Source: an uncultured Verrucomicrobiota bacterium (GTDB taxonomy: Bacteria > Verrucomicrobiota > Verrucomicrobiia > Limisphaerales > UBA1096). From it: a stretch of 8,339 nt of DNA. The stretch lies in contig CAJXAU010000053.1 of NCBI GenBank assembly GCA_913050205.1, positions 1 through 8,339 on the forward strand. The letters run 5' to 3'. A model generated the notes under the pieces. It saw nothing but the letters and a program-made list of their open reading frames with translations. It searched no databases and was not told the origin of the DNA. The position numbers and the translations under genes are program-made. This document shows, piece by piece, positions 1 to 7,713 of the stretch (positions are counted from its first letter, which is position 1; the number at the start of each line of letters is the position of its first letter).

Positions 1-2470
1 GCCGGACGTGGTCGTCACGTCGCCCCTTGCCGGCAAGGGCGTGAGCGTTGGATCGGCGTTGAAGGTGAGTGTGACAGCATCGGACAGCGATGGCGAGGTG
101 ACCGGGGTTGAGTTTTTGTCGGGAGACGAGAGCTTGGCCAAGCGGAGCGAAGCGCCGTACGAACTGGACTGGAGCTTGGCCAAGCCGGGACTGCACACGC
201 TGACGGTGAAGGCGACCGACAACGACGGCGCCGTCACCCAGACAAGCGTGACCGTGGCGGCTTACGGAGAGTCTCCAGTACCAGTCGATGGCTTGAGGCT
301 CTGGCTCAATGCTTCTGAAGAATTGACTGTAAGCGAGGCCGGAGTGGTCAGCGCTTGGGCAGATCAAAGTCACTTCAGTCACGACGTTGGCCAAGCGGAG
401 CTGGGGCTGCAGCCGACATTGGTCGCCGATGCAGTGAACGGCAAGCCGGCGCTGCTTTTCGACGGTGAGGACGATGTGCTGGCCCGGGCGGATGTAGCCG
501 GCGCTGATCTGCTTTCTGCCAACGAAGTGAGTGTGTTTGCAGTCGTTCGCCAAAAGTGGCAGAGCAAGGTGAACACTGTGGTGGCATGGGAGGCACCAAA
601 CTACAAAAATCACATGGCGCTGCTGACGAGCTACAATAACAAATTCCTGATCGACTACGGCCACGCCTCGGAGGGCGGCCGGGTCAGTGCCGATCAGCCG
701 GAAGGCTGGGACGATACGTGGCATGTGTTGGAATTTGTTCGGAACGGTGTCGAGGCCAGCGCGCAGGTTGAAAGTGCGACTGTCGAGTTGGGAGAGTTTG
801 GAGACTCGCTGGAGGTGGACACGGCCGGAACCCTGAGCGTGGGCGCGGTGCCGAAGCTGGCGTTTGGCGGAGAGATCGCCGAGTTGCTGGTTTACAACCG
901 GGCGTTGGCTGGTGCCGAACGCGACGGCGTGCGGAGCTACCTTGGGGCGCGGTATGGACTGTTTGTGACCGAAAATAAATTGCCAACCGTGGCACTGACA
1001 AAGCCCGTCGCGGGCACGATGGTGAAGCAGGGGAACGCTCTAACGCTTGGTGCTGATGCAGCCGATGAGGATGGGGCCGTGGCCAAAGTGCTGTTTTTCA
1101 GCGGTGGTAAAACCCTCGGCACGGATGAGAGTGCGCCGTTTGAACTGGTGTGGACCCCGGACAGTGAGGGTGAACATTTGCTGACCGCCGTGGCGGTGGA
1201 CAATCGCGACGGGGAAACAATCTCGTCAGTCGTGAGTGTCACCGTGTTGCCGCCGAATGTCGGGCCGGAGGTGGTTGTCACATCACCCGCTGCAGGAAAA
1301 GGCGTGAGCGTTGGGGCGACGCTGAAGGTGAGTGTCACGGCATCGGACAGCGATGGCGAGGTGACCGGGGTTGAGTTTTTGTCGGGAGACGAGAGCTTGG
1401 CCAAGCGGAGCGAAGCGCCGTACGAACTGGACTGGAGCTTGGCCAAGCCGGGCTTGCACACGCTGGTGGTAAGAGCGACTGACAACGACGGAGCCATCAC
1501 CGAGGTGACGGTGTCCGTCGCAGCTTACGACACAACACCGGTACCGATCGATGGCCTGCGATTGTGGCTGGATGCCGGCAGTGGCGTGGCCACCGGTGCG
1601 GATGGTGTGGTCAGTGTCTGGGGAGACCAGACCCATTTTGGTCACGACATTGGCCAGACAGAGGCTTCGCTGCAGCCGAAACTGGTCACCGACGCCATAA
1701 ATAAAAAAGCGGCTGTGCTATTTGACGGTGAGGACGATGTTCTTTCGCGAGCTAACGTCGCAGGAAACGACCTGCTGTCGGCGGATGAGGTGAGCGTGTT
1801 CGCGGTGGTGCGACAAAAGTGGCAGAGCAAAGTGAACACCATCGTGGCTTGGGAGGCACCGAACTACAAAAACCACATGGCGTTACTGACGAGTTACAAC
1901 AACAAGTTCCTTATCGACTACGGCCACGCCTCGGAGGGAGGACGGATCAGCACTGATCAACCTGCAGGCTGGGATGATGAATGGCACTTGTTGGAGTTTG
2001 CCCGGGCCGGAAACTTGTCGACTGTGAAGGTAGACGGGGAGGCAATTGAGACGGGCGAGTTTGGTGATTCGCTGGAGGTCGATGCCACGGGCGTATTAAC
2101 CGTGGGCGCAGTACCGAAACTGGCGTTTGGCGGCGAGATCGCCGAGTTGTTGGTGTACAATCGCGCACTCGCTACGGACGAAAATCAGGCGGTTATTCAG
2201 CATCTTGGAGTGAAGTACGGCTTCGTCGAACCGGTGGATCCTGTTGACCCGACTGCCCCGATACTCTCCGCAGCGCAGGTAACTGAGGCTGGCCAATTTC
2301 GTTTCCTCGTCAAGGGCGACAAGGGCGGCAAAGTCGTGCTGCAGTATTCCGAGAACTTGGGCAAGTGGATCGATTTGCAGACGTACACCAACGAGACCGG
2401 AGAACTGTGGATCCCGGTCAACATCACCGAAGACGCCAGCCGGTTGTTCTTCCGGGTGCGTGCTCAATAG
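1..2470 (+). CDS. Large secreted multidomain protein with Big-type Ig and LamG-like modules (5' end outside window)
   Basis: The reading frame is open from the left edge, so the true start is upstream and at least 822 residues of C-terminal sequence are visible. Counting from the valine codon at 8, I see a Big_7-like Ig domain (about 1-88), a LamG/concanavalin-like domain (93-315, opening VDGLRLWL and closing GEIAELLVYNRAL), a second Ig domain (326-412), a third (418-508), a second LamG-like domain (514-738), a short proline-rich linker (EPVDPVDPTAP) and a C-terminal beta-rich domain (about 745-820) ending FFRVRAQ, a type of ending common in verrucomicrobial secreted proteins. Copies one and two of the Ig-LamG pair are offset by exactly 1263 bp (421 codons) with no net length change. 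LamG and Ig modules are typically extracellular and bind glycans or proteins; ligand and anchoring are not visible. The pseudopilin gene starts 18 nt downstream, suggesting an operon. Family-level domain calls are confident, function is not. Confidence 0.85.
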   Translation, partial: PDVVVTSPLAGKGVSVGSALKVSVTASDSDGEVTGVEFLSGDESLAKRSEAPYELDWSLAKPGLHTLTVKATDNDGAVTQTSVTVAAYGESPVPVDGLRLWLNASEELTVSEAGVVSAWADQSHFSHDVGQAELGLQPTLVADAVNGKPALLFDGEDDVLARADVAGADLLSANEVSVFAVVRQKWQSKVNTVVAWEAPNYKNHMALLTSYNNKFLIDYGHASEGGRVSADQPEGWDDTWHVLEFVRNGVEASAQVESATVELGEFGDSLEVDTAGTLSVGAVPKLAFGGEIAELLVYNRALAGAERDGVRSYLGARYGLFVTENKLPTVALTKPVAGTMVKQGNALTLGADAADEDGAVAKVLFFSGGKTLGTDESAPFELVWTPDSEGEHLLTAVAVDNRDGETISSVVSVTVLPPNVGPEVVVTSPAAGKGVSVGATLKVSVTASDSDGEVTGVEFLSGDESLAKRSEAPYELDWSLAKPGLHTLVVRATDNDGAITEVTVSVAAYDTTPVPIDGLRLWLDAGSGVATGADGVVSVWGDQTHFGHDIGQTEASLQPKLVTDAINKKAAVLFDGEDDVLSRANVAGNDLLSADEVSVFAVVRQKWQSKVNTIVAWEAPNYKNHMALLTSYNNKFLIDYGHASEGGRISTDQPAGWDDEWHLLEFARAGNLSTVKVDGEAIETGEFGDSLEVDATGVLTVGAVPKLAFGGEIAELLVYNRALATDENQAVIQHLGVKYGFVEPVDPVDPTAPILSAAQVTEAGQFRFLVKGDKGGKVVLQYSENLGKWIDLQTYTNETGELWIPVNITEDASRLFFRVRAQ
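77..189 (+). repeat. Copy 1 of a 113-bp perfect direct repeat inside the modular gene
   Basis: Bases 77-189 are identical to 1340-1452 by eye. They encode most of the first Big-type Ig domain. Flanking sequence of the same paired modules differs mainly at synonymous positions, so this patch is more similar than its surroundings. Each copy contains two CTTGGCCAAG palindromes (133-142 and 175-184 here). Confidence 0.85.
1340..1452 (+). repeat. Copy 2 of the 113-bp perfect direct repeat
   Basis: Identical to 77-189, at an offset of 1263 bp. It encodes the matching part of the third Ig domain. Palindromes lie at 1396-1405 and 1438-1447. The first mismatches just outside are 76 (a) against 1339 (g) and 190 (a) against 1453 (c). 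Confidence 0.85.
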
Positions 2471-2488
2471 TCTAAAGCGAGCGATAGA

Positions 2489-3264
<776 letters not shown>

Positions 3265-3265
<1 letters not shown>

Positions 3266-3284
3266 CGCTTGGCCAAGCGCTTGG
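3265..3284. repeat. Nested palindrome between convergent genes
   Basis: A perfect 16-bp palindrome GCGCTTGGCCAAGCGC occupies 3265-3280, beginning with the last base of the pseudopilin stop codon. It overlaps a second palindrome CCAAGCGCTTGG at 3273-3284. It lies in the 27-bp gap before the end of the convergent oxidoreductase gene (3293). As RNA it could form a 6-bp stem with a GGCC loop on either strand, but no strong U tract follows, so a terminator role is possible and not demonstrated. It belongs to the TTGGCCAA family. Confidence 0.8.
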
Positions 3285-3292
3285 TTTGCGAG

Positions 3293-4576
3293 TTACACCT
3301 CCGGTTCCCAGCCGGGTCGGTACTCACGCGACCAGAGTTTCTCCGCCGCCGGGTTGTTGATGATCTGCCGCTTGACCGGGTCAAACTCAACCGTGCTGTT
3401 GGTCCTCCACGCCATGTTGGCCAAGTGACAGAGCAGGGTGCTGACCTGCGCATCGCCGATCTCCGAGTTGAGTTTTTCCCCATGCCGAATGGCGTTCACG
3501 AAGTTGGTGAAGTGCGGCGTGTCATTGCCGGGCGCTGACTTGGTTTCCAGTTCCTTGCCATTCAGGTCGTGGATCGTGAAATTGTTCCCGGTGGTGCAGG
3601 AGAGGACACCGCCTTCGCCGTAAAACGCGACGAATGGAGGTGCCTCGCCTCTGCGCCGGTTGCAGCTGCTTTGATCCCACATCGCGCCGCAGTGACCAAA
3701 GTCGAAAGTGGCCATGCCGGTATCGGGAGTTTCCTGATCATCGTCAAAGTGGTAACGCGCACCGCCGTAGGTGATACGGTTGGGGAGATCGACCCCCAGC
3801 CCCCATCGCGCGAGGTCGAGGGCGTGGACGCCGTTGTTGGCCATCTCGCCACCGCCGTAGTGCCAGTGCCAATGCCAATTGTACGGGATGAGGTTGTCCT
3901 TATACGGACGCTCCGGTGCCGGCCCCTGCCACAGGTCATAGTTGAGGTGCTTGGGTATGGCCGCTGGTTTGCCTCTGCCGATTGAGCCGCGGCTGCTGGT
4001 ATAAAACGTGCGCGCCGAGAGCACTTTCCCGATTGCCCCTTCGCGAAGCCGCTGCATCGCCTCCATTACTACCGGGTAGCTTCGGCGTTGGTTTCCCATT
4101 TGGACGTGGCGCTTATGTTTGCGTGCCGCCGCCACCATGAGCCCGGCCTCGGCGGCGTTGTGGCTGCCCGGTTTTTCCACGTAGACATGTTTGCCTGCCT
4201 GACAACCGAGAATGGTTGCCGGGGCGTGCCAAAAGTTGGGTGCTGCGATGGCGATGGCGTCGAGATGGGGATCCTCCAGCATGCGTCGCAGGTCGCTGAT
4301 GCCGCGGCACGGGGCGGCCTGTTTTTTTGTCACCGTGGCGAGCGCGTTGGCCGTGCGGTTGTCGTCCACGTCACAAACGTAGGCGACCTCGACATCGGAG
4401 ATTTTGAGGAAATTGTTTACGTGCGCCATGCCGCGACCGAGTCCCATCACGCCGACGCGTAGCGTGTTGTTGGCCTTGTTGGCGGCCCGGATCGAGTTGC
4501 GCTTGGCCAAGCTGGCGGCAGTTACGGCGGCGGTGGATTGTGCGATAAACCGGCGACGATTGAGTGGAGATTTCAT
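3293..4576 (-). CDS. Tat-exported Gfo/Idh/MocA family oxidoreductase
   Basis: A 427-residue NAD(P)-dependent oxidoreductase probably acting on a sugar, inositol or related polyol outside the cytoplasm. The N-terminus is a twin-arginine signal (NRRRFI, residues 6-11, then an alanine-rich stretch to about residue 32). The Rossmann core begins TLRVGVMGLGRG (38-49), followed by AYVCDVDDNR (65-74), the conserved EKP motif (134-136), and the GFO_IDH_MocA C-terminal region with NNGVHALDLARW (247-258), where His251 is the probable catalytic histidine. The motif NWHWHWHYGGGEM (233-245) and the C-terminal CHLANMAWR (383-391) are typical of the secreted PVC-group members of this family. Length is normal and the frame is intact. 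No clear Shine-Dalgarno precedes the ATG. A TTGGCCAA copy encodes Leu23-Ala-Lys25 inside the signal peptide near its end. Upstream, a 12-bp inverted repeat followed by a T run on this strand could act as an attenuator. Substrate cannot be predicted. Confidence 0.92.
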   Translation of the reverse strand: MKSPLNRRRFIAQSTAAVTAASLAKRNSIRAANKANNTLRVGVMGLGRGMAHVNNFLKISDVEVAYVCDVDDNRTANALATVTKKQAAPCRGISDLRRMLEDPHLDAIAIAAPNFWHAPATILGCQAGKHVYVEKPGSHNAAEAGLMVAAARKHKRHVQMGNQRRSYPVVMEAMQRLREGAIGKVLSARTFYTSSRGSIGRGKPAAIPKHLNYDLWQGPAPERPYKDNLIPYNWHWHWHYGGGEMANNGVHALDLARWGLGVDLPNRITYGGARYHFDDDQETPDTGMATFDFGHCGAMWDQSSCNRRRGEAPPFVAFYGEGGVLSCTTGNNFTIHDLNGKELETKSAPGNDTPHFTNFVNAIRHGEKLNSEIGDAQVSTLLCHLANMAWRTNSTVEFDPVKRQIINNPAAEKLWSREYRPGWEPEV

Positions 4577-4605
4577 GATTATTTACAGGAATGCAGGGTT
4601 AAAAA

Positions 4606-4645
4606 CTTGGCCAAGCGTGCCACGCTGCCCGCGCTTGGCCAAGCG
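4606..4645 (-). promoter_or_regulatory. Paired palindromes forming a terminator-like hairpin upstream of the oxidoreductase gene
   Basis: Two palindrome-family copies (4606-4615 and 4634-4643) lie in the 144-bp divergent intergenic region. CTTGGCCAAGCG at 4606-4617 is the exact reverse complement of CGCTTGGCCAAG at 4632-4643, giving a 12-bp stem with a 14-nt loop. On the minus strand the stem is followed at once by five T (plus-strand aaaaa, 4601-4605), the layout of an intrinsic terminator, 24 nt before the oxidoreductase ATG. The second copy is itself a perfect 14-bp palindrome (4632-4645). Competing structures are possible, including a small AGCGT/ACGCT hairpin in the loop region. If the transcript starts upstream of it this would be an attenuator; if it starts downstream it may block antisense transcription from the 858-residue gene side. 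For the plus-strand gene I see TTGACG at 4667-4672 but no convincing -10 box. Confidence 0.5.
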
Positions 4646-4720
4646 AATTGGCGTTGGGTTTCGAGGTTGACGCTCCTCTAAATTGGGCAGAGACTCCTAG
4701 TTCCCAACGACCCTAAACCG

Positions 4721-7297
4721 ATGAAAAGGATCATCCAAAAACCCACGCGGAGCAGTTTCGCAATTCTCGCGGCACTGCTGTTATCCCTGAACCAAACAGC
4801 CCAAGCCAAAGTGATCGACGACTTTGATGACAACAAGGTCAAGGGCTGGGAGAAGTTCGATTTTGGTACTGGAAACGGCTATTTTAAGGAGAAAGGTGGC
4901 CAGTTCACGATCGGCATGCATAAGCCCACTGGACAGCCGTTTTTCGTTGCGGCCACCCACAAGGCCGAAAAATTCACCGTAACTGACGGCGTCACGGTGG
5001 AGTTTCGAGTGGATCTGATCGAGGCTAACCAGTCCAACGCCTTTGCAGTGTTGTCGTTCATTCCCAGCGATACACCAGTGAGCAAACTCAGCGGCTACAG
5101 CGTGGCGAAGGACGACAGCGACATTCTTTTGGCCAAGGGATTGAACAAGTACTTTTACGACATTACCGAGGGAGACTGGCTGGACGTGCCGGATAATATC
5201 ACACTCAGCCTGACCCTGACCGGCAAAGGGAGCAGTGTGGAGGTGACGACACGCATTTACGACATCGAGAACGACAACGCGTTGTTGTTTGAAAAGACCG
5301 TAGTCGATACCGCCAAGGCGGAGGATCTCGACACGGGAGACGACAGCCCGGCGGCCAGCTTCATCGACAAGCCCGGAAACTTTGCACTGCTGCTATACCA
5401 TAACGACACCGGGGGGGGACTGCCGGCTTCGTCGATCACCCTCGATAACGCCAAGGTGTTCCAGTACGAGAGCGCGACAATCGATGACTTCGATGACAAC
5501 AAGGTCAAGGGCTGGGAGAAGTTCGACTTTGGAACCGGCAACGGCTATTTCAAGGAGAAGGGCGGCCAGTTCACGATCGGCATGCACAAGCCCACCGGGC
5601 AGCAGTTTTTTGTCGCGGCCACTCACAAGGAAAAGACCTTCACCATTGAGGATGGCGTCACGGTCGAGTTCAGTGTGGACTTGATTGAGGCTAATCAATC
5701 CAACGCCTTTTTGGTGTTGTCATTCATCCCTAATGAGACGCCGGTGAGCAAGCTCAGCGGTTATAGTTTGGCCAAGGACGACACCGACATTCTTTTGGCC
5801 AAGGGGTTGAATAAGTATTTCTATGACCTCACCGAGGGTGACTGGCTGGACGTGCCGGACAACATCACGCTCACCTTGACCCTGACCGGCAGGGGCGAAA
5901 GCGTGGAGGTGACCACGCGCGTGTTTGACATCGAGAATGATAACGCGTTGGTTAGCGAAAAGACTGTTATCGACACCATCGAGGCGGAGGATCTCGACAC
6001 GGGGGATGACAGTCCGGCGGCCAGCTTTATCAACAAGCCCGGCAAGTTCGTGTTGCTTCTGTACCATAACGATACTGGGGGATCGCTGCCCGCCTCCTCC
6101 GTGACGGTGGACAACGCCCGTTTCTCAGTATTTGGTGCCAGCCAACGTAATCAATTGCCGGTGATCTCCGACGTTTTGCCGGTGACTTCCAGCCCGTTTC
6201 TCCCGGCTTCGACGGAGATTTCATTTGTGGTTACCGACGATCAACCGCTTGATCCCGGCGCCATTCGGGTCACCCTAAATGGTGTGGAATTTACCTCGGC
6301 CAACGGCCTCAAGGTCACGGGCGAGGACAAGTCGCGCACCGTTACTCTCGGTGGTTTGCGCGCCAACCAAACCTATCATGCTGTCTTGGCGGCGGAAGAT
6401 TCCGAGGGTGAAACGGAAACACGGGACCTGTTTTTTGACACGCTGGACAAGGGCAGCTTCGTGATCGAGGTGGAGGATTACAACTTCAATGCGGGCGAAT
6501 ACCTCGATGAACCGGTGGTGATCCCCGAGTTGGACGAGGATAATTGGCTCAACTGGGATGACAACGCATACATTGCCACGGAAGGCTCTCTGGACATCGA
6601 TTACTTTGACAAGAATGAAATCCCTCAATCTGCCACACACCGGTATCGTCCTGAGGATGGGGTGTCCACCGCACCGGCGCTGGATCTGGATCGGGAACCG
6701 TTCATCAGTGCGGGCGGCAAGGATAAGGGTGTGTACGACTACGGCATTGCCGAGATTGAGGAAGGCGAATGGTTGAACTACACTCGGACGTTTCCCAAGG
6801 GAGACTTCATCGTGTACCTGCGCCAGGCTCAATTCTCCATCGAAAAGGCTGTCGCGACTCTGGAACGGGTCACCGGCGCCACGGATGAGGAAGACCAAAC
6901 CACCGAGGTGCTTGGCAGCTTCATCGGGAGCGAGTCAGGCGTGGAATACCGCAACGTCCTCCTTACCAATGAGGACGGAACTGAGCCAGTCGTACTGAGC
7001 CTGGGCGGCAAGGACACGCTGCGGTTGGTGCAACACACCACCGATGCGAACGACCAGTACCTGAAGCAGAATTATCTGGTCTTCGTCCGGTACGAAAAAC
7101 CGATAATCGAATTGCAGGTCAGCGACTCGGTGCAGGGGCCGTACAAGACGGACTCCGGCGCGAGCATCGACGAGGCAGCCAAGACGATCACGCTTGGCCA
7201 AGCGGGGTCAACCCAGTTTTATCGACTGAGCGGTGTCGCCGCGAAGATCACTGACATCCGCCTGGCTGATGGCAAGGTAATCCTCTCGTACGAGTAA
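4721..7297 (+). CDS. Secreted protein with tandem 222-residue repeats, an Ig-like domain and a CBM6-like domain
   Basis: An 858-residue protein with a Sec signal peptide: basic start MKRIIQKPTR, hydrophobic core AILAALLLSL, cleavage expected after AQA at residue 29. Two tandem units follow at 32-253 and 254-475, each opening with DDFDDNKVKGWEKFDFGTG and ending HNDTGG-LPASS; they look like beta-sandwich (concanavalin-like) domains but I cannot assign a family. Residues 477-575 form an Ig/FN3-like domain (NQLPVISDVLP...). Residues about 581-793 resemble a CBM6-type carbohydrate-binding module (VIEVEDYNFN at the start, IEEGEWLNYTR in the middle, NYLVFVRYEKP at the end). The C-terminal 65 residues (ELQVSDSVQGPY ... 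STQFYRLSG) match a terminal module common in verrucomicrobial secreted proteins. No catalytic domain or membrane anchor is visible, so glycan binding at the surface is the best inference. No Shine-Dalgarno precedes the ATG. A terminator lies 26 nt after the stop. Confidence 0.85.
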   Translation: MKRIIQKPTRSSFAILAALLLSLNQTAQAKVIDDFDDNKVKGWEKFDFGTGNGYFKEKGGQFTIGMHKPTGQPFFVAATHKAEKFTVTDGVTVEFRVDLIEANQSNAFAVLSFIPSDTPVSKLSGYSVAKDDSDILLAKGLNKYFYDITEGDWLDVPDNITLSLTLTGKGSSVEVTTRIYDIENDNALLFEKTVVDTAKAEDLDTGDDSPAASFIDKPGNFALLLYHNDTGGGLPASSITLDNAKVFQYESATIDDFDDNKVKGWEKFDFGTGNGYFKEKGGQFTIGMHKPTGQQFFVAATHKEKTFTIEDGVTVEFSVDLIEANQSNAFLVLSFIPNETPVSKLSGYSLAKDDTDILLAKGLNKYFYDLTEGDWLDVPDNITLTLTLTGRGESVEVTTRVFDIENDNALVSEKTVIDTIEAEDLDTGDDSPAASFINKPGKFVLLLYHNDTGGSLPASSVTVDNARFSVFGASQRNQLPVISDVLPVTSSPFLPASTEISFVVTDDQPLDPGAIRVTLNGVEFTSANGLKVTGEDKSRTVTLGGLRANQTYHAVLAAEDSEGETETRDLFFDTLDKGSFVIEVEDYNFNAGEYLDEPVVIPELDEDNWLNWDDNAYIATEGSLDIDYFDKNEIPQSATHRYRPEDGVSTAPALDLDREPFISAGGKDKGVYDYGIAEIEEGEWLNYTRTFPKGDFIVYLRQAQFSIEKAVATLERVTGATDEEDQTTEVLGSFIGSESGVEYRNVLLTNEDGTEPVVLSLGGKDTLRLVQHTTDANDQYLKQNYLVFVRYEKPIIELQVSDSVQGPYKTDSGASIDEAAKTITLGQAGSTQFYRLSGVAAKITDIRLADGKVILSYE
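4814..5479 (+). repeat. Tandem 666-bp repeat, unit 1
   Basis: Unit 1 encodes residues 32-253 of the 858-residue protein. It aligns with unit 2 at a constant offset of 666 bp (222 codons), with stretches of complete identity (for example 35 bp from gatgacaac to gttcga) and mostly synonymous or conservative changes elsewhere. It contains a run of eight G at 5411-5418 where unit 2 has five. Confidence 0.85.
5480..6145 (+). repeat. Tandem 666-bp repeat, unit 2
   Basis: Unit 2 encodes residues 254-475 and is directly adjacent to unit 1. Unit 2 has a TTGGCCAA palindrome at 5768-5775 (Ser-Leu-Ala-Lys) where unit 1 reads gtggcgaag (Val-Ala-Lys), while the palindrome at 5795-5802 is shared with unit 1 (5129-5136). 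Confidence 0.8.
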
Positions 7298-7300
7298 CGG

Positions 7301-7319
7301 CCAAGCGCTTGGCCAAGCG
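7301..7319. repeat. Nested palindrome just after the 858-residue gene
   Basis: CCAAGCGCTTGG (7301-7312) overlaps the 14-bp perfect palindrome CGCTTGGCCAAGCG (7306-7319). It begins 4 nt after the stop codon and ends 4 nt before the A tract of the terminator. It has the same composite architecture as 3265-3284 with the two elements in the other order. A further 14-bp palindrome with the same sequence lies inside the gene near its 3' end (7191-7204). Confidence 0.8.
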
Positions 7320-7323
7320 ACAA

Positions 7324-7352
7324 AAAAAGGGAGCCAACTAGGCTCCCTTTTT
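7324..7352. terminator. Bidirectional intrinsic terminator
   Basis: AAAAAGGGAGCC (7324-7335) and GGCTCCCTTTTT (7341-7352) form a 12-bp stem with the loop AACTA. The GC-rich part is seven base pairs; on the plus strand it is followed by T5 and on the minus strand by T7. It lies between two convergent genes, 26 nt after the stop of the 858-residue gene and 22 nt after the glnB stop, so it can serve both. Confidence 0.93.
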
Positions 7353-7374
7353 GTCATGAGGTGAGTCCCTCCGG

Positions 7375-7713
7375 TTAAAGTGCTTCCTCGCCTTTTTCCT
7401 CGGTTCGAATGCGGATGGCATCCTCGACGTTGGTGACGAAAAGTTTGCCGTCCCCGATCTTGCCAGTGTTGGCCGCCTTGGTGATCGCACCGACGCAAGC
7501 GTCGGCACTTTCGTCGGCGACGACCACCTCCAGTTTGATTTTTGGCAAAAAGTCGACGGTGTATTCACTACCCCGATAAATCTCTGTGTGACCCTTTTGC
7601 CGGCCAAAGCCCTTGACCTCGGATACGGTCATGCCTTCCACGCCGACTTCCGCCAGCGCGTCGCGAACTTCGTCCAGTTTGAACGGTTTGATGACTGCTT
7701 CGATTTTCTTCAT
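7375..7713 (-). CDS. glnB: Nitrogen regulatory protein P-II
   Basis: A 112-residue PII signal-transduction protein of exactly standard length. It opens MKKIEAVIKPFKLDEVRDAL and carries the T-loop with KGFGRQKGHTEIYRG (34-48) and Tyr51, the uridylylation site in proteobacterial PII proteins, followed by VDFLPK. Asp54 is GlnB-like (E. coli GlnK has Asn here). The B-loop TGKIGDGK (83-90), which contacts ATP, and IRIRT (100-104) are intact. PII trimers sense ATP/ADP and 2-oxoglutarate and control glutamine synthetase adenylylation, NtrB and AmtB. The frame also extends to a TTG at 7731, but the ATG at 7713 gives the conserved family start. No Shine-Dalgarno is evident. No amtB or glnA neighbour is present, and the gene appears monocistronic: its own sigma-54-like promoter lies upstream and a terminator downstream. 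glnB versus glnK cannot be settled from sequence alone. Confidence 0.96.
   Translation of the reverse strand: MKKIEAVIKPFKLDEVRDALAEVGVEGMTVSEVKGFGRQKGHTEIYRGSEYTVDFLPKIKLEVVVADESADACVGAITKAANTGKIGDGKLFVTNVEDAIRIRTEEKGEEAL

Noticed and set aside
937..1500. 187-codon open frame on the minus strand inside the modular gene
   Set aside because: It lies antisense to a clearly coding frame with recognisable Ig and LamG domains; its translation is Ser/Thr/Pro-rich low complexity with no domain. It is a GC-driven shadow frame.
3569..3985. 138-codon plus-strand frame opposite the oxidoreductase gene
   Set aside because: The minus strand carries conserved family motifs throughout this interval; the plus frame has no family features.
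4320..4330. A7 run (minus strand) in the oxidoreductase as a programmed frameshift site
   Set aside because: The frame continues normally through it with conserved family sequence on both sides, and there is no alternative downstream frame of interest.
4652..4709. CGTTGGG (4652-4658) and CCCAACG (4703-4709) inverted repeat upstream of the 858-residue gene
   Set aside because: Seven bases with a 44-nt separation is easily expected by chance in this composition and matches no known operator.
6275..6898. 207-codon open frame on the minus strand inside the 858-residue gene
   Set aside because: Antisense to the CBM6-like region. It has no recognisable motif, signal peptide or ribosome binding site, and the plus-strand frame is fully explained.
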